Source: Variovorax sp. EL159 (GTDB lineage: Bacteria; Pseudomonadota; Gammaproteobacteria; Burkholderiales; Burkholderiaceae_C). From it: a stretch of DNA of 64,000 nucleotides. Below are positions 8,425-16,536 of this stretch, in pieces. Under the pieces are notes generated by a model, which was given only the letters and a program-made list of their open reading frames with translations, had not been told where the DNA came from and searched no databases. The stretch spans positions 59,869 to 123,868 of the forward strand of contig NZ_FMUJ01000002.1 in assembly GCF_900100965.1 (NCBI RefSeq), given 5' to 3'. The translations under genes were made by a program, and so were the position numbers. Within the stretch, counting starts at the first letter, position 1, and the number at the start of each line of letters is the position of its first letter.

Positions 8425-9420
8425 TCAAACGCGCCGGGCCGTCGTCTCCGACGGCCGCTCGCCGAAGCGAACGCGGTACTGCGCCGCGAAGTGCCCCAGG
8501 TGAAGAAAGCCGTACTTCTGCGCGACCTCGCGGACCCCTGTGCCGGGCGAAGCCTGCAGCTCGGCCCGCACCCTGTCGAGCCGCAGCTCGCGCAGGAACT
8601 CCATCGGCCCCTGTCCCGCATGCTGGCGAAACGCCAGTTGCAGGGCGCGCGCACTGCAGCCGACTTCGCCGCAGATGTCGGCCAGCGACAAGGGCTGGTC
8701 GGCATGGGCGGCCATGTACTCCTGCGCCCTGCGGACCACGCGCGGCAGCAGGTTGCGCCGCGTGTCGCCCGCCAGCGCCCGCGAGTGGTTGTGCCCGGCC
8801 GACATCAGCAGGCACGACATCAGGTACTCCTCGGCATGCTCGGCCAGCGGACCACCCGCCTGCAGCGCGTTGCCGGCATCGAGCGTGAGCCGCAGGTAGT
8901 CGATGAAGTGAACCAGCGGCGACAGCGCGGGGTTGTCGAGCGGCACGCCGAGGTTGAACACCAGCGGCTGGTTGACAGGCGCCTGCAGCAGCGCTTCGAG
9001 CCGCGAAAGCAGTGCCGGGCGGGCCAGTCGCACGATCAGGTGCGGGCTGTCGTCGGCCCAGCGCATCGACAGCGGTTCGGTAGGCGAGGGCAGCGAGGCC
9101 AGGCGCGGGGTCGCGTCCACATGCTGGGCACCGCAGCGGATGTCGGCACCGCCGCGCAACGGGATCTGCAGCAAATAGAAGTCCTGCAGGTAGCCGGGGT
9201 CGATCTGCACGCCGGGGCCGTACTGCACGTAGTTGAGGCTCACGTTCCGGTGCAGCCGCGCGCTGTGGTGGCAGGCATCGAGTTCGGTGCGCGGCCGCAG
9301 CATGACCAGGCCGTGCGGACAGAAAACGCGCGCCACGCTTTCGCGGGCCTCGTCCATGTCGTGGCTCTCGAAAAGCCGGTAGCGCTGCAGCGGCAGCAGG
9401 GGAGTCGTGGCGGTTTCCAT
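8425..9420 (-). CDS. AraC-family regulator, probable activator of the oxygenase cluster
   Basis: A 331-residue protein with an AraC_binding_2-type sensor domain (NVSLNYVQYGPGVQIDPGYLQDFYLLQIPLRG) and a C-terminal AraC HTH (LSLADICGEVGCSARALQLAFRQHAGQGPMEFLRELRLDRVR; VREVAQKYGFLHLGHFAAQYRVRFGERPSE). It is divergent from the SDR-StyA-StyA2B-DLH operon with 194 bases between. AraC_binding_2 regulators commonly control aromatic oxygenase genes, and known indole/styrene oxidation clusters carry an AraC-type regulator in this position. The inducer is unproven. Confidence 0.87.
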   Translation of the reverse strand: METATTPLLPLQRYRLFESHDMDEARESVARVFCPHGLVMLRPRTELDACHHSARLHRNVSLNYVQYGPGVQIDPGYLQDFYLLQIPLRGGADIRCGAQHVDATPRLASLPSPTEPLSMRWADDSPHLIVRLARPALLSRLEALLQAPVNQPLVFNLGVPLDNPALSPLVHFIDYLRLTLDAGNALQAGGPLAEHAEEYLMSCLLMSAGHNHSRALAGDTRRNLLPRVVRRAQEYMAAHADQPLSLADICGEVGCSARALQLAFRQHAGQGPMEFLRELRLDRVRAELQASPGTGVREVAQKYGFLHLGHFAAQYRVRFGERPSETTARRV

Positions 9421-9614
9421 GGGGCAGGGTCACCGTAGCAAAAACCGTCCCCGCCCACAATTCGGGCCGGCCCTCACGCAAAGCATGCAAAAACCTGCGC
9501 GCCAGGGACAGGCCCTGCGTTTGCGGGATTCGCCCGCGGCCCGCCGCCTCATAACGTTCGCTCCACGGCACAGGCCATTCCGGCCCGTTCGATCAGCACA
9601 GGAGAGCAAACGTC

Positions 9615-10406
9615 ATGTTCAAGGGACTCGAAGGCAAGAGCGCCATCGTCACAGGCGGCGCCACACTGATAGGCGCCGGCGTGGCGCGCGCGCTGCATGG
9701 GGCCGGGGTGAAGGTCGTGGTGGCAGACATCGACGCCGCCAACGGCCAGGCGCTGGCCGATTCGCTCGGCGCCGGCGCGCGCTTCGTGCGCACCGACATC
9801 ACCGACGACGCGCAGGTGAAAGCCTGCGTGGCGGAGGCGGCCGCGCGGCACGGCGGCGTGCACTTTCTCGTCAACCTCGCGTGCTCGTATGTGGACGACG
9901 GCTTCAAGTCGCCGCGCGCCGACTGGCTCACCTCGTTCAACGTGAACGTCGCGAGCGCGGTGGCGATGCTGCAGGCCGCGCATCCGCACATGGTCGCGGC
10001 CGGCGGCGGGGCGGTGGTCAATTTCACGAGCATCTCGTCGCGCGTGGCGCAGACGGGGCGCTGGCTCTATCCGGTGAGCAAGGCGGCGATGGCGCAGCTC
10101 ACCCGCAACATGGCGATGGACCTGGCACCGGACCGCATCCGCGTGAACAGCGTGTCGCCGGGCTGGACGTGGTCGGCGGTGATGAACCAGCTCTCGGGCG
10201 GCGACCGCGCCAAGACCGATCGCGTGGCTGCGCCTTTCCATCTGCTGGGGCGCGTCGGCGATCCGGACGAAGTGGCGCAGGTGGTGCTGTTCCTGTGCTC
10301 CGACCACGCGAGCTTCGTGACCGGTGCCGACTACGCGGTCGACGGTGGCTATTCGGCCATGGGCCCCGAGCAGGCCGTGCCCGCCATTCCCAAGTTGATG
10401 GACTAG
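9615..10406 (+). CDS. short-chain dehydrogenase/reductase of the StyA cluster
   Basis: A 263-residue classical SDR. The nucleotide-binding motif is TGGATLIG (residues 13-20), with D61 in TDITDD and the catalytic Ser139, Tyr152 and Lys156 (YPVSK). The usual NNAG motif is changed to NLAC. It is the first gene of a rightward operon (gaps 35, 13 and 44 bases). By analogy with indole-degradation clusters, where an SDR oxidises the dihydrodiol made by a StyA-like oxygenase, it may dehydrogenate the oxygenase product; that substrate is inferred. Confidence 0.88.
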   Translation: MFKGLEGKSAIVTGGATLIGAGVARALHGAGVKVVVADIDAANGQALADSLGAGARFVRTDITDDAQVKACVAEAAARHGGVHFLVNLACSYVDDGFKSPRADWLTSFNVNVASAVAMLQAAHPHMVAAGGGAVVNFTSISSRVAQTGRWLYPVSKAAMAQLTRNMAMDLAPDRIRVNSVSPGWTWSAVMNQLSGGDRAKTDRVAAPFHLLGRVGDPDEVAQVVLFLCSDHASFVTGADYAVDGGYSAMGPEQAVPAIPKLMD

Positions 10407-10441
10407 CTCCGGCCCGGAGCATCACAAGCAAGGAGCAAGCA

Positions 10442-11683
10442 ATGAAGCGAATCGCCATCGTCGGCGCGGGCCAGTCGGGCCTGCAACTGGGCCTGGGCCT
10501 GCTGGCCGCAGGCTACGAAGTCACCATGTTCAGCAACCGCACCGGCGACGACATCCGCCACGGCAAGGTCATGTCGAGCCAGTGCATGTTCCACACCTCG
10601 CTGCAGATCGAGCGCGACCTGGGGCTGGACCATTGGGCGAGCGATTGCCCCACGGTGGACGGCATCGGGCTGGCCGTGCCGCACCCTGAGCAGAAGGGCG
10701 CCAAGGCCATCGACTGGATCGGGCGGCTGAACTCGAGCGCGCAATCGGTCGACCAGCGCGTGAAGGTTCCGGCGTGGATGGCCGAGTTCCAGAAGAAGGG
10801 CGGCGAGCTTGTGTTCAAGGACGCGGGCATCGACGATCTGGAGGCCTGCACGAAGAGCCACGACCTCACGCTGGTCGCCAGCGGCAAGGGCGAGATCTCG
10901 AAGCTCTTCGAGCGCGATGCGCACAAGTCCACTTACGACAAGCCGCAGCGCGCACTGGCGCTGACCTACGTGAAGGGCATGACGCCGCGCAAGCCGCACT
11001 CCGCCGTGTGCTTCAACCTGATTCCCGGCGTGGGCGAGTACTTCGTGTTTCCGGCGCTCACCACGACGGGGCCCTGCGAGATCATGGTGTTCGAAGGCGT
11101 GCCCGGCGGCCCGATGGACTGCTGGGCCGATGTGAAGACACCGCAGGAGCACCTGGCGCGCAGCAAGTGGATTCTCGACACCTTCACACCGTGGGAGGCC
11201 GAGCGCTGCAAGGACATCGAACTGACCGACGACAACGGCATCCTCGCGGGCCGCTTCGCACCGACGGTGCGCAAGCCGGTGGCAACGCTGCCTTCGGGGC
11301 GCAAGGTGCTGGGCCTGGCCGACGTGGTGGTGCTCAACGACCCGATCACCGGCCAGGGCTCCAACAACGCGGCCAAGTGCGCCGACACCTACCTCCAGAG
11401 CATTCTTGCGCGCGGCGACGGCGCGGCCGATGCGGCGTGGATGCAGCAGACCTTCGACCGCTACTGGTACGGCTACGCGCAATGGGTCACGCAGTGGACC
11501 AACATGCTGCTTGCACCGCCGCCGCCCCACGTGCTGAAGTTGCTGGGCACCGCAGGCGCGGTGCCGCCACTGGCCAGTGCCTTCGCCAACGGGTTCGACG
11601 ATCCGCGCACCTTCTTCCCGTGGTTTGCCGACCCCGTCGAGGCGGACCGCTACATCGACACCTGCGCTGCCGCCGCTGCGTAG
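10442..11683 (+). CDS. styA: StyA-type FAD-dependent monooxygenase (StyA1)
   Basis: A 413-residue single-component oxygenase of the styrene/indole monooxygenase group. The N-terminal GAGQSGLQLGLGL is the FAD-binding GxGxxG; KVMSSQCMF and the late DPITGQGSNNAAKCA (FAD-binding motif) are characteristic of StyA. These enzymes use reduced FAD supplied by a reductase to epoxidise styrene, oxygenate indole or oxidise sulfides. It starts at 10442 after AAGGAGCAAGCA; the open frame upstream belongs to other genes. It is a close paralogue of the next gene's N-terminal domain, a tandem duplication. From memory, V. paradoxus EPS has a matching pair (VpStyA1/VpStyA2B) reported to act mainly as a sulfoxidase. 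Confidence 0.9.
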   Translation: MKRIAIVGAGQSGLQLGLGLLAAGYEVTMFSNRTGDDIRHGKVMSSQCMFHTSLQIERDLGLDHWASDCPTVDGIGLAVPHPEQKGAKAIDWIGRLNSSAQSVDQRVKVPAWMAEFQKKGGELVFKDAGIDDLEACTKSHDLTLVASGKGEISKLFERDAHKSTYDKPQRALALTYVKGMTPRKPHSAVCFNLIPGVGEYFVFPALTTTGPCEIMVFEGVPGGPMDCWADVKTPQEHLARSKWILDTFTPWEAERCKDIELTDDNGILAGRFAPTVRKPVATLPSGRKVLGLADVVVLNDPITGQGSNNAAKCADTYLQSILARGDGAADAAWMQQTFDRYWYGYAQWVTQWTNMLLAPPPPHVLKLLGTAGAVPPLASAFANGFDDPRTFFPWFADPVEADRYIDTCAAAAA

Positions 11684-11696
11684 CCGGAGCGAACGC

Positions 11697-13430
11697 ATGA
11701 AGCGACGCGTGGCCATCGTCGGCGCCGGACAGTCCGGCATGCAACTCGCGCTGGGCCTGCTGGGCGCGGGGCACGAGGTGGCGGTTTACTCGAACCGCAC
11801 GGCATCGGAGATCTTCGAAGGGCCGGTGATGTCCAGCCAGTGCATGTTCGAGACCGCGCTGCAGACCGAACGCGAACTGGGGCTGGATGCGTGGGCGGAC
11901 GCGTGCCCCCGCGTAGAGGGCATCGGCATGACGGTGCGCAACCCGGAAGGCGGCAAGGCCATCGAATGGAGCGCCAGGCTCGACGGGCCCGCGCGCTCGG
12001 TCGACCAGCGGCTCAAGATTCCCGCATGGATGGCCGAGTTCGAGAAGCGCGGCGGCCGGCTGGTGCTGCAGGACGTGGGGCTCGATGCGCTGGAGGCCTG
12101 CGCTGCGGAACACGACCTCGTGGTCGTTGCGAGCGGCAAGGGTGAGATCTCGCAACTGTTCGAGCGCGACCCGGAGCGCTCGCCGTTCGAGCAGCCCCAG
12201 CGCGCACTGGCGCTGACCTACGTGAAGGGCATGACGCCGCGCGAGCCGTTCGCCGCGGTGTGCTTCAACCTGATCCCCGGCGTGGGCGAGTACTTCGTCT
12301 TCCCGGCGCTCACCACGAGCGGGCCGTGCGAGATCATGGTGTTCGAGGGCGTGCCCGGCGGCCCGATGGACTGCTGGGCCGATGTGAAGACACCACAAGA
12401 ACACCTGGCGCGCAGCAAGCAGATTCTCGAGACCTTTCTGCCCTGGGAGGCCGAGCGCTGCAGGCACATCGAGCTGACCGACGACAACGGCGTCCTCGCG
12501 GGCCGCTTCACGCCGACGGTGCGCAAGCCGGTGGCGACCTTGCCTTCGGGGCGCCAGGTGCTGGGCCTGGCCGACGCGGTGGTGCTCAACGACCCGATCA
12601 CCGGGCAGGGCTCCAACAACGCGGCCAAGAGCGCCGACATCTACCTGAAGCGGATCCTCGAACGCGGCGGCGCACCGTTCGACGCCGAGTGGATGCAACA
12701 GACCTTCGACCGCTACTGGGAAGGCTACGCTCGCTGGGCCACCGACTGGACGCACAGCCTGCTCGCAGCGCCGAAGCCGCACCTGCAGAAGCTGTTGCAG
12801 AGCGCGACCCACATGCCCGCTGTTGCCAGCACCATCGTCAACGGGTTCGACGATCCGCGTGCGTTTGCGCCGTGGTGGTTCGACCCGGTGGAGACAGATC
12901 GCTTTCTGGAGGCCCGCGCGCGCGAAGCCGTGGTCGACCGCTTCGACCGGCGCGACTTCCGCAAGGCGCTCGGACAGTTCACCACCGGTGTGACCGTCAT
13001 CACCACCCGCGCCATCGATGGCCGCCGCGTGGGCATGACCGCCAATTCGTTCTCGTCGGTCTCGCTCGATCCGCCGCTGGTGCTGTGGAGCCTGGCCCGG
13101 CAGGCGCCGAGCGTGGCCGACTTCACCGGCGCCAGCCATTTCGCGATCAACGTGCTGGCGGCGCACCAGCATCACCTGTCGCGGCAGTTCTCGACGCCGC
13201 AGGCCGACAAGTTCGCCGGCGTGGACTGCTGCGAAGGCACGGCCGGCGTGCCGCTGCTCGACGGTGTCATCGCGCGCTTCGTCTGCCGCAACGTGAGGCA
13301 GTACGACGGCGGCGACCACCTCATCTTCATCGGCGAGGTCGAGCGCTACGACCGCTTCGATGGCGAGCCGCTGGTCTTTCATTCGGGCTACTACCAGGTG
13401 ACCACACGCCACCCGGAATGCGCGCAGTGA
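11697..13430 (+). CDS. styA2B: self-sufficient StyA2B: StyA-like monooxygenase fused to flavin reductase
   Basis: The 577-residue product joins two enzymes. Residues about 1-405 are a StyA-type FAD monooxygenase (GAGQSGMQLALGL, KVPAWMAEF-like KIPAWMAEFEKRGG, DPITGQGSNNAAKSA). Residues about 415-577 are a StyB-type NAD(P)H:flavin reductase (RRDFRKALGQFTTGVTVITT, GMTANSFSSVSLDPPLVLWSL, HFAINVLAAHQHHLSRQFS). The reductase can feed reduced FAD to its own oxygenase domain and to StyA1. The start at 11697 follows CCGGAGCG and matches the N-terminus of StyA1; the frame upstream lies inside StyA1. The fusion is known from Rhodococcus and Variovorax. Confidence 0.93.
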   Translation: MKRRVAIVGAGQSGMQLALGLLGAGHEVAVYSNRTASEIFEGPVMSSQCMFETALQTERELGLDAWADACPRVEGIGMTVRNPEGGKAIEWSARLDGPARSVDQRLKIPAWMAEFEKRGGRLVLQDVGLDALEACAAEHDLVVVASGKGEISQLFERDPERSPFEQPQRALALTYVKGMTPREPFAAVCFNLIPGVGEYFVFPALTTSGPCEIMVFEGVPGGPMDCWADVKTPQEHLARSKQILETFLPWEAERCRHIELTDDNGVLAGRFTPTVRKPVATLPSGRQVLGLADAVVLNDPITGQGSNNAAKSADIYLKRILERGGAPFDAEWMQQTFDRYWEGYARWATDWTHSLLAAPKPHLQKLLQSATHMPAVASTIVNGFDDPRAFAPWWFDPVETDRFLEARAREAVVDRFDRRDFRKALGQFTTGVTVITTRAIDGRRVGMTANSFSSVSLDPPLVLWSLARQAPSVADFTGASHFAINVLAAHQHHLSRQFSTPQADKFAGVDCCEGTAGVPLLDGVIARFVCRNVRQYDGGDHLIFIGEVERYDRFDGEPLVFHSGYYQVTTRHPECAQ

Positions 13431-13474
13431 GCGCGCGGCCCACACCCCACAAACCTTGGAATGGAGAAGCCCAC

Positions 13475-14731
13475 ATGCAAGAAAAAAATTCGACCTCTCG
13501 CGCTGCCTCCGCGCACCGCATCCGCATCCAGGCCACCGATGGCAGCGGCAGCTTCAGCGGTTATCTCGCCGTGCCGCGCTCGGGCAGCGGCCCCGGCCTG
13601 GTGCTTGCGCAGGAGATTTTCGGCGTGAACGCGACGATGCGCGAGGTGGCCGACTACTACGCCGAAGAGGGCTACGTCGTGCTCGTGCCCGACCTGTTCT
13701 GGCGCCAGCAGCCCGATGTCGAGCTGGGCTATTCGCCGGACGACTGGCAGCGCGCGTTCGCGCTCTACAAGGGCTTCGACGAGGCCCATGGCATGGCCGA
13801 CATGCAGGCGGCCATCACCGCGCTGCGCCAGCGGCCCGAAGTGCAGGACGCCAAGGTGGGCGTGCTCGGCTTCTGCCTGGGCGGCAAGCTGGCCTACCTG
13901 GCGGCCTGCCGCACCGATGCCGACGTTGCCGTCGGCTATTACGGCGTGGGCATCGACGCGGCGCTGGACGAGGCCGACGGCATCCGCTGCCCGCTCACCC
14001 TGCATGTGGCCGAGCTCGACGGCTTCTGCCCACCCGAGGCGCGCGAGCGCATCGTGCAGACGCTGCGCGGCCGCAAGAACGTGCAGGTGCATGTGTACCC
14101 CGGCGTCGATCACGCGTTCGCGCGAGTGGGCGGCGAGCACTTCCACCGGGCCTCGGCGCTGATGGCGCACGAGCGCAGCATCGCCACGCTGAAGGGCGCC
14201 ATCGGGCCGCATTACGACCTGGCCGCGCTGTGGGACAAGCACTGCGAGTACGAGTTCGGCACGCGCAATGTCGACGACACCATGGCCACCATGGTGGCCG
14301 AGCCTTATGTGAACCACATCCCGACGATGACCGGCGGCGTGGGCTACAAGGACCTGCACCATTTCTACACGCACCACTTCGTCAACAGCAACCCGCCCGA
14401 CACCTCGCTCGTTCCGATCTCGCGCACGGTGGGCGCGTCGCAGGTGGTCGACGAAATGCTCTTCTGCTTCACGCACACCACCGAGATCCCGTGGATGCTG
14501 CCGGGCGTGCCGCCCACCGGCAAGCGCGTGGAGATTCCCTTGCTGGCGGTCATCAAGTTCCGTGGCGACAAGCTCTATCACGAGCACATCTACTGGGACC
14601 AGGCCAGCGTGCTGGTGCAGGTGGGCCTGCTCGACGCGAAGCTGCTGCCGGTGGCGGGCATCGAGACGGCGCGCAAGCTGCTGGACGAGACGCTGCCGTC
14701 GAACACCCTGATGCCCGCTGCGCGCGGCTGA
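13475..14731 (+). CDS. dienelactone hydrolase domain fused to a SnoaL-like domain
   Basis: A 418-residue two-domain protein. Residues about 15-235 are a dienelactone-hydrolase alpha/beta hydrolase with a Cys nucleophile (Cys134 in GFCLGG), Asp182 (AELDGF) and His213 (GVDHAF). Residues about 245-400 form a SnoaL/NTF2-like cup (YVNHIPTMTGGVGYKDLHHFYTHHF, HTTEIPWMLPG). It is the last gene of the StyA operon, preceded by TGGAGAAG. It could open or rearrange the ring of the oxygenated product; in indole clusters a cofactor-independent enzyme does the ring-opening step, and this protein is a candidate for that role (inference). A small GCCTGA/TCAGGC hairpin at 14738-14754 lies between this gene and the convergent RidA gene. 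Confidence 0.85.
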   Translation: MQEKNSTSRAASAHRIRIQATDGSGSFSGYLAVPRSGSGPGLVLAQEIFGVNATMREVADYYAEEGYVVLVPDLFWRQQPDVELGYSPDDWQRAFALYKGFDEAHGMADMQAAITALRQRPEVQDAKVGVLGFCLGGKLAYLAACRTDADVAVGYYGVGIDAALDEADGIRCPLTLHVAELDGFCPPEARERIVQTLRGRKNVQVHVYPGVDHAFARVGGEHFHRASALMAHERSIATLKGAIGPHYDLAALWDKHCEYEFGTRNVDDTMATMVAEPYVNHIPTMTGGVGYKDLHHFYTHHFVNSNPPDTSLVPISRTVGASQVVDEMLFCFTHTTEIPWMLPGVPPTGKRVEIPLLAVIKFRGDKLYHEHIYWDQASVLVQVGLLDAKLLPVAGIETARKLLDETLPSNTLMPAARG

Positions 14732-14748
14732 AGCGATGCCTGAGGCGT

Positions 14749-15144
14749 TCAGGCCTCGGGGAGCTTCGCGATCACCTTGATCTCGAACTGGAAGCCGTAG
14801 AGCCACGTCACGCCGATGCCGGTCAGCGTGGGGTGCGGCGCATCGCCCCAATACGCCGGCACCAGCTTCCAGATTTTCTCGAAGTTCGTTTCCGGGTCGA
14901 CGATGAAGACGGTCACGTCGACCACGTCGTCGAAGGTGCAGCCGGCCGCCGTCAGGACCGCGTTCAGGTTCTCGAACGCACGCCGCACCTGGGCTTCGAG
15001 CTCGGGCTCGGGCGAGCCGTCTTCGCGGCTGCCGACCTGCCCCGAAACGAACAGGAAGCCGTTGGCGCGAACCGCCGGCGAGTAGCGGTTCTTTTCATAG
15101 AGCGCCTGGCGCCCGGGTGGAAAAACGACATCACGTCTGGCCAT
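14749..15144 (-). CDS. RidA/YjgF-family protein lacking the usual arginine
   Basis: A 131-residue Rid-family trimer-type protein (FLFVSGQVG, EAQVRRAFENLNAVLTAAGCTFDDVVDVTVFI, FEIKVIAKLP). True RidA enzymes hydrolyse reactive enamine/imine intermediates using a conserved Arg shortly before the last strand. Here that region reads LTGIGVTWLYGFQFEIK, with no Arg, so it probably belongs to a Rid subgroup of other function. It is convergent with the StyA operon and divergent from the LysR gene at 15297, which probably regulates it. Confidence 0.85.
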   Translation of the reverse strand: MARRDVVFPPGRQALYEKNRYSPAVRANGFLFVSGQVGSREDGSPEPELEAQVRRAFENLNAVLTAAGCTFDDVVDVTVFIVDPETNFEKIWKLVPAYWGDAPHPTLTGIGVTWLYGFQFEIKVIAKLPEA

Positions 15145-15296
15145 GGATTGCTTTCTGGGTTGATGGGGCCGAAGCCGGCCCGCTGATCACGACGAAGGGA
15201 CTTTAGGGATCGGCGCCTGCCGGATAAACGGGCAAAGCCAACAATCACTGTTTGCAGAACCCAAACAATCGTCACACCCGCAGGAGCACGTGAGAG

Positions 15297-16223
15297 ATGG
15301 ACCGTTTCGATGCGATGCAGGCGTTTGCCCGCGTGGTGGAGGCCGGCAGCTTCACCCGCGCGGCTGAGACGCTGCACATGAGCAAGACCAGCGTGACGCA
15401 GCTGGTGCAGCAGCTCGAGGCGCGGCTGCGCGTCAAGCTGCTCAACCGCACCACGCGCAAGGTGAACGTCACCGCCGACGGCGCGGCTTATTACGAGCGC
15501 GTGGTGCGCCTGCTGGTCGACATGGACGATGCCGAGACCAGCCTGTCGAGCGCCGCGGCATTGCCCAGGGGCCGGTTGCGCGTGGACGTGCCCAGCCCGC
15601 TCGCGCGCCTGATCCTGGTGCCGGCATTGCCGGCGTTCCATGCGCGCTACCCCGACATCCAGATCGACATGGGCGTGAGCGATCGCATGGTGGACGTGAT
15701 CGGCGAGAACGTCGATTGCGTGGTGCGCGGCGGCGAACTCACCGACCCCTCGCTGATGGCGCGCCGCGTGGGCGACCTGCAGCTCGGGGTCTATGCGGCG
15801 CCGGGTTATCTCGAACGTGCCGGCACGCCCTCGCATCCGCGCGAGCTGGAAGACACGCACCACCGCATCGTCGGCTTCCTGTGGTCGCGCACCGGCAAGG
15901 CCTTTCCGTATGCGATGCACCGCGAGGGCGAGCGCATCGAGGTGCAGGGCCGCCACGTGTTCTCGGTCGACGACGGCAACGCCTACCTTGCAGCCGGCGT
16001 GGCGGGGCTGGGCATTCTCTGGTTGCCGGACTACATGGCCAGGGCGCACGTGGCGCGCGGCGAGCTGGTGCCCGTGTTCGAGGCATGGCGGCTCGACCCG
16101 ATGCCGCTGTACCTGGCGTTTTCGCCGAACCGGCATGTGAGCGCCAAGCTGCGCGTGTTCATCGACTGGGTCGTCGCGCTGATGGCGGAGCACGCGCCGG
16201 TCGTCGTCGGGCGTGCCGCCTGA
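15297..16223 (+). CDS. LysR-family transcriptional regulator
   Basis: A 308-residue LysR protein of the group with MDRFDAMQAFARVVEAGSFTRAAETLHMSKTSVTQLVQQLE as winged helix, then a type-2 periplasmic-binding effector domain (RGRLRVDVPSPLARLILVPALPAFHARYPDIQI). The start is fixed by the typical MDRFDAM opening. It is divergent from the RidA-family gene with about 150 bases between and probably controls it. Confidence 0.88.
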   Translation: MDRFDAMQAFARVVEAGSFTRAAETLHMSKTSVTQLVQQLEARLRVKLLNRTTRKVNVTADGAAYYERVVRLLVDMDDAETSLSSAAALPRGRLRVDVPSPLARLILVPALPAFHARYPDIQIDMGVSDRMVDVIGENVDCVVRGGELTDPSLMARRVGDLQLGVYAAPGYLERAGTPSHPRELEDTHHRIVGFLWSRTGKAFPYAMHREGERIEVQGRHVFSVDDGNAYLAAGVAGLGILWLPDYMARAHVARGELVPVFEAWRLDPMPLYLAFSPNRHVSAKLRVFIDWVVALMAEHAPVVVGRAA

Positions 16224-16536
16224 CCTGCCGTGTTCCGCCCGGTTGGCCGGAACAGTGGGCCAAGGACATAATCGCGGCCTGATGAACGCGCCCGCCGTTG
16301 CCCTTGACCGCCACACCCTTCGCACTGCGCAGGCGGACGGCGCTCCCGAATTGCGGAATACCGTCGCGGCGGCGACCGGTTTCGCCACCAGCGCGGGGCG
16401 TTGAGCCACTTCCAATGAGGCAACACGGTCGACGAGATCGCCGGCCTCATGGGCGCGGTACTTCACACGAAGCGGGCATTCGTGCGGTGCATTCGCGGCA
16501 ATTGGCCAAGTGCGGCTTCCAGGGCATCAGCGTTTC
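16224..16536. other. intergenic region with a doubtful 40-codon ORF
   Basis: About 310 bases between the LysR gene and the sensor kinase. A CATAAT box at 16265-16270 precedes a 40-codon ORF (16282-16404) of no recognisable family. The following bases up to 16536 hold only frames without conserved features. It may be the promoter region of the kinase or the remnant of a lost gene. Confidence 0.3.

Noticed and set aside
9407-10441. A forward frame extending the first StyA gene far upstream.
   Set aside because: It runs out of frame through the SDR gene, whereas the StyA family N-terminus with its FAD motif begins at 10442 after a good ribosome site.
16282-16404. A 40-codon ORF with a CATAAT box upstream.
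   Set aside because: It has no family resemblance or convincing ribosome site, so it is listed only within the intergenic region.
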